A stretch of 5,983 nucleotides of DNA from Bacteroidota bacterium (GTDB lineage Bacteria > Bacteroidota > Ignavibacteria > Ignavibacteriales > Melioribacteraceae), in assembly GCA_021814855.1 (NCBI GenBank), contig JAKAHQ010000120.1:1-5983 (forward strand), written 5' to 3'. Under the pieces are notes generated by a model, which saw nothing but the letters and a program-made list of their open reading frames with translations, made no database searches and had not been told where the DNA came from. This document shows positions 1 through 5,976 of this stretch, piece by piece (position 1 is the stretch's first letter; every line of letters begins with the position of its first letter). A program made the position numbers and the translations under genes.

Positions 1-1458
1 GGAGCGGATCTGGTTGATGATCAGCTTCTGCGGGACCTGGTAGGAATTCAAACCGGGAACTGGTACAGCAACTACGATATCCAGCGGGGACAGGTTAGAT
101 TATTCCGGACAAATCTTTTTACATCGGCATCGGTACTGGGAGTTATTTCCGATACCAGCGGCAATGTGGTTCCTTTAATGATTATAGGAGATATAGGATT
201 GATGCACGAGCTTTCCCCGGAAATTATTACCAACAACGAGGACAACACATTTAATCTCGGTCTCGCTTTGAATTTCATAAAGAAGAATTTTTTTGGCGAA
301 GCCAGGAAATTTACATTGAGCACATCGGCAGCGGCGCAAAATGTTTCCGAATTTATTAAACATCCTTCGTTTGCCGATTCTGCATTTTACGGCTACGCGG
401 ATATACGCGCGTCGATAGAGCAACCTTTCCTTTTTGGAAAACCGATCAATACAAAGCTTGAAACATATTTTACATCACAGAAAAAGAAAGCGCAATATAA
501 TTCCAAATTATACGGCGCACGGCTGTCTCTCGATTTTGAATTGCCGCAGATTACCTACTTTACGTCATTTAGCAGCTACCTGAATATTGAACGCGCGGAA
601 TATAACTATCAAGCCCCTTATCTTATTGATTTAACAAGCACGGCTTTTCAGCTTCACGGAGCGGATAAAACATATGCCGATTCGTTAGCCGCTGCTTATG
701 TAACGGATTCATTGGGAGGGCACCTGCTTTCCAAAAGTTTAAATGTGAATTTAGGAATGAATCTGCTTGCCAATAAAACCAACGATATATTTTTCCCAAC
801 ACGCGGTTATGCTCTTTCATTTTTAATCGAGGATGGAAATTTTTTCCCCTACGCTATCAGCAAAATCTTTCATTCTTCTCTAAGTCAACCGGCATTTTTC
901 AAAACTGTGGTCACGGCAACATTTTTTCCCCCGGTTTATAATTCCAATCTTGATGCGTTTGGAATTAAATTTAAAGTTGGGCAAATGTTTACTTACTACG
1001 GCGATAAGGCCGATATCTCGCTCAATCAAAGGTTATATGCAGGGGGAAGCAACTCTGTACGCGGATGGGCTACCCGTCAATTGGTTCCCCGCGAGGCAGA
1101 ATTAAATTTAGCAAATCCATCTCAGGAAGATTTGGAAGCTGTTCTTGCCAAAGGCGCCGCCACCGGCGGATTTTTTCTGATGGAAGGATCGATTGAAACC
1201 CGGAATCGGCTGGCCGGCAAGGTTGGTTCCGCATTGTTCATTGATTACGGAAATACATGGAATTCCCCCCGCGAGTTTAGATTTACAGACGTTGCAGTAG
1301 CCGCCGGCTTTGGATTTAGATACTACTCGGATTTCGTTCCATTTCGTTTGGATTTCGGCTTAAAGGTATACGATCCTAACGATCGAAGAAGTTTCTGGAA
1401 AAAGGGTTTCTGGACAAACTTACTTCAAATTCAACTCGGAATTGGAGAAGCTTTCTAA
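1..1458 (+). CDS. Omp85/BamA-like outer membrane assembly protein, 5'-truncated
   Basis: Proteins of this family insert or export proteins across the outer membrane through a C-terminal 16-stranded barrel preceded by periplasmic POTRA domains. The frame is open from base 1 with no stop, so the gene starts upstream; the internal GTG at 166 is not the true start. Of the 485 visible residues, about 1-60 look like the end of a POTRA domain (LVGIQTGNWYSNYDIQRG, then a short beta-strand pair). The rest is barrel: alternating hydrophobic/polar strands rich in Tyr and Phe, PTRGY near residues 266-270, the family-defining loop-6 motif GGSNSVRGW near 348-356, then SIETRNRL (397-404) and FIDYGNTW (413-420). 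It ends in Phe, as outer-membrane barrels usually do. Any signal peptide and further POTRA domains lie outside the window, so BamA and TamA-like forms cannot be separated. No terminator is seen just after the stop; transcription may run through the repeat array to the terminator at 2021-2050. Confidence 0.9.
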   Translation, partial: GADLVDDQLLRDLVGIQTGNWYSNYDIQRGQVRLFRTNLFTSASVLGVISDTSGNVVPLMIIGDIGLMHELSPEIITNNEDNTFNLGLALNFIKKNFFGEARKFTLSTSAAAQNVSEFIKHPSFADSAFYGYADIRASIEQPFLFGKPINTKLETYFTSQKKKAQYNSKLYGARLSLDFELPQITYFTSFSSYLNIERAEYNYQAPYLIDLTSTAFQLHGADKTYADSLAAAYVTDSLGGHLLSKSLNVNLGMNLLANKTNDIFFPTRGYALSFLIEDGNFFPYAISKIFHSSLSQPAFFKTVVTATFFPPVYNSNLDAFGIKFKVGQMFTYYGDKADISLNQRLYAGGSNSVRGWATRQLVPREAELNLANPSQEDLEAVLAKGAATGGFFLMEGSIETRNRLAGKVGSALFIDYGNTWNSPREFRFTDVAVAAGFGFRYYSDFVPFRLDFGLKVYDPNDRRSFWKKGFWTNLLQIQLGIGEAF

Positions 1459-1514
1459 CTTATCTTTGAATTAAATGTCATTCTTTTTCGTGTAAAATTT
1501 TGAAAAAACGGCAT

Positions 1515-1850
1515 TATCCAGTCTTGAATAAAGTACCCGTGCTTACGCAATTATTTGAAAATACCTTGAAATTACGCATACAGGGCATGTAAGGACTAAT
1601 GCAGTCCTTACAATCCAATATACAGTCGATGAAAAGACTAATACAGCAGCTGCAATTTTATATACAGTTCATTAAATCATATATGCAGTATTTGCGACCA
1701 TATATTCAGTTAATACAATTATAGATACAGTTGCTGAAGAGATAGATACAGTTCTTACAGACATTTATACGGTTAATGAAATTATGGATACAGAGCTTGC
1801 AGCTATATATACAGCCCGTGAAAACATGCATTCAGCAAGTGACTATATGA
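1515..1850. repeat. Degenerate 21-bp tandem repeat array (about 16 units, 42-bp higher order)
   Basis: The core ATACAG (variants ATGCAG, ATTCAG, ATACGG) recurs exactly every 21 bp, with units starting at 1578, 1599, 1620, 1641, 1662, 1683, 1704, 1725, 1746, 1767, 1788, 1809 and 1830. Three more degenerate units (1515, 1536, 1557) fit the same phase upstream. Unit position 11 (frame-3 phase) is nearly always T. Two unit types mostly alternate, one with TACAA/TGCAG-like and one with TGAAA-like sequence in the middle, giving a 42-bp period; the alternation breaks once, at 1683-1704. No indel is seen across the array although the units differ strongly in sequence. A period of seven codons fits a heptad-repeat protein. 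It also equals two turns of B-DNA, so phased TA-rich steps could bend the DNA. It occupies most of the gap between the Omp85 gene and the converging operon. Confidence 0.85.
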
Positions 1851-1969
1851 ACAAGGTAGAAAAACAAGCATATGCCGACAGCGCCGCGGATTTGGGAGTG
1901 ATTAAATCGCCGTGGGCAGTAGGCGGAAAGAAGGGGGCAAAGAAAGAAGAAGGACAGCCGGCAAAGTAA
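1784..1969 (+). CDS. Small hypothetical protein, or 3' remnant of a decayed repeat protein
   Basis: This 61-codon ORF begins inside the 21-bp repeat array and ends 51 bases before the terminator hairpin. Its first 23 residues or so are repeat-derived (for example DTELAAIYTAREN); the rest is not repetitive, with a basic, Lys/Gly-rich end (GGKKGAKKEEGQPAK). No Shine-Dalgarno sequence precedes the ATG. The same frame stays open upstream back to 1559 except for one TAA at 1673-1675, which sits where equivalent units carry GAA. The ORF may therefore be the tail of a longer heptad-repeat gene inactivated by a nonsense change, though no standard start codon exists further upstream either. No signal peptide or known domain is recognised. 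Function unknown; it may not be translated. Confidence 0.3.
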   Translation: MDTELAAIYTARENMHSASDYMNKVEKQAYADSAADLGVIKSPWAVGGKKGAKKEEGQPAK

Positions 1970-1979
1970 CTGATAATGC

Positions 1980-1997
1980 TCAAGGTATGGACCTTGA
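1980..1997. other. Small inverted repeat (7-bp stem, 4-nt loop)
   Basis: TCAAGGT and ACCTTGA flank the loop ATGG just after the stop of the small ORF. No T-run follows, so it is not a classical intrinsic terminator. It may be a minor RNA hairpin or mean nothing. Confidence 0.3.
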
Positions 1998-2020
1998 CCG
2001 CCGGGGAAGTGAGGAAAATA

Positions 2021-2050
2021 AAAAAAGGCGATCCGTTGGATCGCCTTTTT
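2021..2050. terminator. Bidirectional rho-independent terminator
   Basis: A perfect 13-bp inverted repeat (2022-2034 with 2038-2050) has a 3-nt loop GTT. Its core is GGCGATCC/GGATCGCC, and A- and T-runs form the outer arms, so each strand ends in a T-run after a GC-rich hairpin. On the + strand it can end transcripts from the Omp85/repeat region. On the - strand it lies 29 bases beyond the stop codon of the kamA-type gene and closes the four-gene operon. This is the expected arrangement between converging units. Confidence 0.9.
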
Positions 2051-2078
2051 GCGTTACATACATTATAAAACACTTTGG

Positions 2079-3248
2079 TTAATTATTACTTGTTACTAAC
2101 TCGGTAACGTTTATGGTATTGACGTCTTTGAAGTTCTTCGGTTTTTTAACCGAGCCGTTTTTCTTGTTTGAAACTTCAACCCGTATTTTATTTTCATCGA
2201 TGTGATCATACTTGGCTTCTTTGTAAACGTAAACCTCGTTTTTGTAATTTCTCATTACAATGCGGTCGTCGTCTTTATGAAGAACATACTGCGGAAGAAT
2301 CGGAATCTTACCGCCGCCGCCGGGCGCATCAATGACAAAGTGGGGAATAGCCAAACCGCTTATGTTGCCGCGCAGCTTGTACATAATCTCCAATCCTTTA
2401 TCTATGGAAGTGCGGAAATGGTTTGCGCCGCGGGTTTCATCCGCCATATAAAGGTAATAAGGTCTCACTCTAATCTTAAGAAGTTTCAAGAAAAGTTCTT
2501 TCATCACATCGGCATCGTCGTTAACGCCGCGCATTAGTACGGCTTGATTGCTGACGGGAATACCCGCATCGGAAAGCATGCCGCATGCCTTTGTGCTTTC
2601 GGGTGTTATTTCCCACGGATGATTGAAATGTGTGTTTACGTAGATAGGATGATATTTTTTAATCATCTCAACTAACTTTGGTGTAATTCTATGAGGCAAA
2701 ACGCACGGCATCTTCGAACCGATGCGTATAATTTCAATATGGGGAATCTGGCGCAGACGCTTCAAGATTTTTTCGAGCATCGCGTCCGTTAGCATTAAAG
2801 GATCGCCGCCGGACATAACAACGTCTCTAATCTCTTTGTGCTCTTCGAGATACTTGAAAGCGGATTCAAGCTGCTTCATCGAAATTTTATCTGAGTTGCC
2901 TACTTTTCTCTTGCGGGTGCAGAAACGGCAGTACATACCGCATTGGCTTGTGGTTAAGAACAATGCTCTGTCGGGGTACCTATGCGTAATATTCGGTACC
3001 GGGCTCATCGCATCTTCCTGAAGAGGATCTTCAAAGCCGTCCATATCTTCGAGCTCAGCTTGATCCGGAACGCATTGTTTCCAGATGGGGTCTCCCGGGT
3101 AACGGATAAGACTGAGATAGTACGGATTTATTCTTGCTTGAAAAAATTCGTCCAGACCTTCTGCCACATGCCTGTCGATGCCGAATTTTTCGACAAGCTG
3201 ATCAACAGAATGAACACTGTCTCTTACCATTTGCTGCCAGAGTTCCAT
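2079..3248 (-). CDS. kamA: KamA-family radical SAM lysine 2,3-aminomutase
   Basis: Lysine 2,3-aminomutase uses a [4Fe-4S] cluster, S-adenosylmethionine and PLP to move the alpha-amino group of L-lysine to C3, giving L-beta-lysine; it is cytoplasmic. The radical SAM motif CGMYCRFC supplies C103, C107 and C110, followed by TRKRK with R112. SGGDP (146-150) is the GGD-type SAM-contacting motif. DAPGGGGK (307-314) contains the PLP Schiff-base lysine K314. The two aspartates that hold the substrate epsilon-amino group in the clostridial enzyme are matched by D270 and D307, which favours lysine over glutamate. The full-length C-terminal PLP region rules out the shorter EpmB type. The loop after D270 (ETRGANHFRT) differs from the classical one, so substrate preference is not certain. 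Residues about 345-389 form a Lys/Asn-rich tail. The start at 3248 has AAAGGG upstream. It is the last gene of the operon, 27 bp after the GNAT gene, and is followed by the terminator. Confidence 0.93.
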   Translation of the reverse strand: MELWQQMVRDSVHSVDQLVEKFGIDRHVAEGLDEFFQARINPYYLSLIRYPGDPIWKQCVPDQAELEDMDGFEDPLQEDAMSPVPNITHRYPDRALFLTTSQCGMYCRFCTRKRKVGNSDKISMKQLESAFKYLEEHKEIRDVVMSGGDPLMLTDAMLEKILKRLRQIPHIEIIRIGSKMPCVLPHRITPKLVEMIKKYHPIYVNTHFNHPWEITPESTKACGMLSDAGIPVSNQAVLMRGVNDDADVMKELFLKLLKIRVRPYYLYMADETRGANHFRTSIDKGLEIMYKLRGNISGLAIPHFVIDAPGGGGKIPILPQYVLHKDDDRIVMRNYKNEVYVYKEAKYDHIDENKIRVEVSNKKNGSVKKPKNFKDVNTINVTELVTSNN

Positions 3249-3275
3249 GATAGTTGCCCTTTATATTTTTTGCCC

Positions 3276-3749
3276 TTATGTTTTTATGTGTTTCCCGAAT
3301 ACAATCAAATCATCGTTGATTGCGTAAAAATCTTTTATCTGGGATACTATTGAGTAATTATTTCTCAAATAAAAATTTCTTGTGGCAGTATAACTATCTT
3401 TGGAAGAGGTCTCGGCAAGGACCCATCTTCCTTTATTTTCTTTCACAAAATTTTCCACGTGTTCGAGCAACTGTTTGCCGATACCCTTGTTTTGAATTTT
3501 AGGATCGACAACAATCCAGTACAAATCGAACACGCCGTCGGTTAGGGCTCTTTTACCGACGCAGTGATAACCTGCAATCTTTTTATCGTCCACATAAACG
3601 AATACATTATAATACTCATGGTTGGGATTGGCTAACGCCTCGTCTATAAGCTCCACGGCAACTTTCTTTTCCTCATCGCTGAAGTTGCTTGTGCTTTTAA
3701 TTATAGAGACAAGACTCGGCCTGTCTTTAGCCTGCAGCTTGCGTATCAT
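3276..3749 (-). CDS. GNAT-family N-acetyltransferase
   Basis: A 157-residue single-domain GNAT protein that would transfer an acetyl group from acetyl-CoA to an amine in the cytoplasm. Visible elements are the N-terminal strand and helix, the central strand DLYWIVVDPKI (75-85), the acetyl-CoA pyrophosphate loop QNKGIG (86-91; Gln replaces the usual Arg), an ETSS segment (113-116), and the C-terminal TRNFYLRNNY followed by KDFYAINDDLIVFGK (139-153). From memory, this arrangement belongs to a GNAT subgroup often found next to ATP-grasp ligases; I could not check that here. The gene overlaps the preceding ATP-grasp gene by 23 bp and precedes kamA, so its amine substrate is probably an intermediate of this operon, such as beta-lysine or a ligated product. 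AAAGAGAA upstream of the ATG may serve as ribosome binding site. It is short compared with my recollection of archaeal beta-lysine acetyltransferase AblB, so that name is not used. Confidence 0.85.
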   Translation of the reverse strand: MIRKLQAKDRPSLVSIIKSTSNFSDEEKKVAVELIDEALANPNHEYYNVFVYVDDKKIAGYHCVGKRALTDGVFDLYWIVVDPKIQNKGIGKQLLEHVENFVKENKGRWVLAETSSKDSYTATRNFYLRNNYSIVSQIKDFYAINDDLIVFGKHIKT

Positions 3750-4785
3750 AAGTTATTCTCTTTAATGCAAACGTTGAGATTCTAAAAAGTAATTCGTCGT
3801 AAGCAATGCCGCTAGTATTAGCCGACCGAACAAATCCAGCGTCGGGAGAAATATCGGGATTGGGATTTACTTCGATGACGTACGGAACATTTTTACCGTT
3901 CAAGCGGATGTCCACGCGCGCGTAGTCGCGGCATTCCATAGCTTCAAACGCTTGACGTGCTATCTTTTCAATTTTTAATTTAAGTTTTTCATCAATCGGG
4001 GCCGGGCATCTAGGAACCGTATTCTGATAATAAACACTTTCGGGGGACCATTTGGCTTCGTAAGTAACAATCTTCGGAAGATCATCCGGTAATCCGTCGA
4101 AACGAATTTCGGAGATGGGGAGAATTTGATCGCCGAGAATCGCTACGTTTAATTCCCTGCCTTCAATATATTCTTCAATAAGAACTTCCTGCCTGAAGTT
4201 TGCAAATAAGTATTCCAATCTTTCTTTCATCGCGGCGTAGTTATTAACAACGGAGAATTCCGAAATTCCAATGCTCGCGTCTTCGCGCGCAAGTTTTAGA
4301 ATAACCGGGAACTTCAAAAAGAATTTTTTCTCCTTAGGTATCTCGCCGAGTTCTGCAATCATGTGCTTCGGCGTTTTTATACCGTGAGACTGAAGTATTT
4401 GTTTCGTTCTGGATTTGATTAGACAATTTCCCAAAGCGATGGGTCCGTTGCCGGTGTATGGAATTCCGAGAAGATCGAACAAGCCGGCAACATAACTTTC
4501 GTAATTTGAATTGCCTTCAACCGATTCGACGAAATTGAAAATAAGATCGGGAGAGAAGTTGAGAATTTTCTTCATGGCGGATTTTATATCGCCGTTTACC
4601 GGAAGCGTCTCAACGCTCATGTATTTCTTCTCGAGGGATTTTTTAATGTTAAGGATCTGTTTTAAAAATTCCCTTTCCGAAAGATCGACGTTTTCTTTCT
4701 CTTCGGTTACGTTTTTGCCCAAGTAATTATCGTAGTACTTACTTGGTTCGTTAAAACAAATAAGAACCTTCTGTTCAAGATTCAT
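3727..4785 (-). CDS. ATP-grasp ligase, D-Ala-D-Ala ligase-like (second of tandem pair)
   Basis: ATP-grasp enzymes activate a carboxylate as acyl phosphate and join it to an amine. In this 352-residue protein the N-terminal domain holds IFNFVES (82-88) and IPYTGNGP (108-115). The central domain has FPVILKLAREDASIGI (159-174), a variant glycine-rich loop with Asp-Ala where D-Ala-D-Ala ligase has Gly-Ser, then EEYIEGRELNVAILG (204-218) and TYEAKW (241-246). Mg-binding residues are D292 (ARVDIRL), E305 and N307 (VIEVNPNP). After this it reads DISPDAGF instead of the SPGMT-type acceptor motif of Ddl, so D-Ala-D-Ala formation is unlikely. It is clearly paralogous to the upstream gene. Its ATG overlaps that gene's TGA (ATGA), and no Shine-Dalgarno is seen, so translational coupling is likely. 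Substrates are unknown; amino acids or beta-lysine are guesses from the neighbours. Confidence 0.88.
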   Translation of the reverse strand: MNLEQKVLICFNEPSKYYDNYLGKNVTEEKENVDLSEREFLKQILNIKKSLEKKYMSVETLPVNGDIKSAMKKILNFSPDLIFNFVESVEGNSNYESYVAGLFDLLGIPYTGNGPIALGNCLIKSRTKQILQSHGIKTPKHMIAELGEIPKEKKFFLKFPVILKLAREDASIGISEFSVVNNYAAMKERLEYLFANFRQEVLIEEYIEGRELNVAILGDQILPISEIRFDGLPDDLPKIVTYEAKWSPESVYYQNTVPRCPAPIDEKLKLKIEKIARQAFEAMECRDYARVDIRLNGKNVPYVIEVNPNPDISPDAGFVRSANTSGIAYDELLFRISTFALKRITYDTQAAG

Positions 4786-5897
4786 AACAGATTGTGTCTC
4801 TTAGCCGCTATTAATAAAACTTTGTTGATCATTTCCTCGTAAGAAAGACCGTGAGCCCTTGCCGCTTTTGGAAAGCATGAGTTATCCGCCGGGTCCGGCA
4901 GCACACCCGGAACTGGATTAATCTCGATTACACTGGGCTCGCCGTTTTTATCGAGACGGATATCCACCCGGCTCCAATCACGGCACCTTAAAACTTTGTA
5001 TGTCCGCAGCGCCACGTCCGAAATTTTATCGTAAAGATTTTTGTCTATATCGGCGGGGCAGGAAAATATATTTAAAGGATTGTCTCTTGTATCAACAACC
5101 CACTTGGCTTCGTAAGAATAGATCGGTACGAGTTCCTTCGGAAGCTCGTGAAGATTAATCTCGATTATAGGAAGAATTTCCACATCCATGCCGTTGCCCA
5201 TGATTGCAACTGTAAACTCTCTTCCGGGGAGGAATTCTTCAACTAGGAACGGCTGATTATATGTTCTAAAATTTGCTTCAAGGCGTATGGTCAGTTCGTC
5301 TATGTTATTAACAAAAGATGAATTGAAAATACCCTTGCTCGATCCTTCGGCAATAGGTTTAATCATTACCGGAAAGGATAACATAAAGCCGTCGATATCG
5401 TCGAGCGATTCAACATATAAAAATTTCGGGGTTGGTATATTATAGTAAGATAAAACTTCCTTTGTACGCGCCTTATCGAGGCAAGTTGTAAGCGTAAGCG
5501 GATCGGAACCCGTGTAAGGAATGCGAAGCATATCCAGCATTGCAGGTATCTGCGCTTCACGACTGGCGCCGTTTGCGCATTCGGCAAAGTTGAAAACTAT
5601 ATCCGGCTTTATCTTTTTGAATTTTTCAAATGCGTCTTCGTTCGCTTCTACCATGTGAACGTTATGAAAGAGCTCAAGAGCGTCTTTAATTGAGTTGATT
5701 GTCTCGATCGTATCCCACTCTGCATAAGTATCGTTGAAATTTTCGGGAGAATTCGAGTTGAGAGAGAGAGGTTTCTTGTCGGAAAAATTTTTTTCTTCCG
5801 GTTTTACATTGTATGTGAGAGCAACACTTAACTTTTTATTTGGTAGATAGGAACTAATAACCATCCTTTTAATTTTTTCTGATGGAAATATAACCAT
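4782..5897 (-). CDS. ATP-grasp ligase, D-Ala-D-Ala ligase-like (first of tandem pair)
   Basis: First gene of the operon, 371 residues from the 5897 start. The N-terminal substrate domain includes VFNFAECANGASREAQ (101-116) and IPYTGSDP (126-133). The ATP-binding domain has FPVMIKPIAEGSSKGI (175-190) with the Ddl-type GSS loop, then EEFLPGREFTVAIMG (220-234) and SYEAKW (261-266). R310, D312, E325 and N327 (WSRVDIRL, VIEINPVP) match the Mg/phosphate residues of D-Ala-D-Ala ligase. The following segment GVLPDPADNSCFPKAA replaces the Ddl acceptor loop, so the ligated substrates probably differ from D-alanine. A second in-frame ATG at 5864 (residue 12) places the start closer to the first beta-strand (KKLSVALTYN) and would fit a possible promoter at 5887-5914; neither start has a well-spaced Shine-Dalgarno. 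The stop overlaps the next gene's start by 4 bp. The operon context points to a dedicated small-molecule pathway, not peptidoglycan synthesis. Confidence 0.88.
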   Translation of the reverse strand: MVIFPSEKIKRMVISSYLPNKKLSVALTYNVKPEEKNFSDKKPLSLNSNSPENFNDTYAEWDTIETINSIKDALELFHNVHMVEANEDAFEKFKKIKPDIVFNFAECANGASREAQIPAMLDMLRIPYTGSDPLTLTTCLDKARTKEVLSYYNIPTPKFLYVESLDDIDGFMLSFPVMIKPIAEGSSKGIFNSSFVNNIDELTIRLEANFRTYNQPFLVEEFLPGREFTVAIMGNGMDVEILPIIEINLHELPKELVPIYSYEAKWVVDTRDNPLNIFSCPADIDKNLYDKISDVALRTYKVLRCRDWSRVDIRLDKNGEPSVIEINPVPGVLPDPADNSCFPKAARAHGLSYEEMINKVLLIAAKRHNLL

Positions 5898-5914
5898 TTA
5901 AAAATTTTTTGCAA
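5887..5914 (-). promoter_or_regulatory. Possible sigma70-like promoter of the ATP-grasp/GNAT/kamA operon
   Basis: On the - strand, TTGCAA (5914-5909) and TATATT (5892-5887) are separated by 16 bases, a moderate match to -35/-10 elements. If real, transcription would begin near 5880, inside the longer reading frame, and translation would have to start at 5864. AT-rich DNA gives such matches often, so support is weak. Confidence 0.2.
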
Positions 5915-5937
5915 GAAAATGTTCTCAAAAAATTTTT
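5900..5937. repeat. AT-rich inverted repeat upstream of the operon
   Basis: AAAAATTTTTTG (5900-5911) is perfectly repeated in inverse orientation as CAAAAAATTTTT (5926-5937) around a 14-base spacer, directly before the first gene. Each arm also contains an A-tract/T-tract that tends to bend DNA. It could be an operator, an UP-like promoter element or a leader hairpin; its very low complexity makes chance a serious alternative. Confidence 0.4.
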
Positions 5938-5952
5938 TTACGTGGAGACAAG

Positions 5953-5976
5953 CGTCGGAGAAAAATTTCGTCGGAG
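5953..5976. repeat. 8-bp direct repeat CGTCGGAG
   Basis: CGTCGGAG occurs at 5953-5960 and 5969-5976, sixteen bases apart start to start, about 55-80 bases upstream of the first gene. This GC-rich pair stands out in an AT-rich stretch and could be a regulator site. The copy nearest the window edge runs into bases matching a sequencing adapter, so it may also be an assembly effect. Confidence 0.35.

Noticed and set aside
166..1458. Omp85-like gene starting at the internal GTG at 166
   Set aside because: The frame is open to base 1 and the upstream residues continue POTRA-like sequence, so the gene is truncated by the window edge.
1515..1850. CRISPR array
   Set aside because: The whole 21-bp unit is repetitive, with no unique spacers and no conserved 25-40 bp direct repeat; no cas gene is nearby.
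1843..2073. - strand ORF across the terminator and repeat end
   Set aside because: It would read through a strong terminator hairpin, has low-complexity sequence and no recognisable domain.
2079..3248. EpmB (EF-P lysine mutase) or glutamate 2,3-aminomutase
   Set aside because: The full C-terminal PLP region is longer than in EpmB and no epmA is seen; the aspartates at 270 and 307 differ from the Lys/Asn pair I recall for glutamate aminomutase.
2202..3353. + strand ORFs opposite the kamA gene (2202-2537, 2722-3021, 2982-3353)
   Set aside because: They are antisense to a well-supported gene, lack recognisable domains and have no ribosome binding sites; they are frame shadows.
3727..5897. Calling either ATP-grasp gene ddl (peptidoglycan D-Ala-D-Ala ligase)
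   Set aside because: The ATP and Mg sites match, but the acceptor-side SPGMT-type motif is absent in both, and the operon partners do not belong to cell-wall synthesis.
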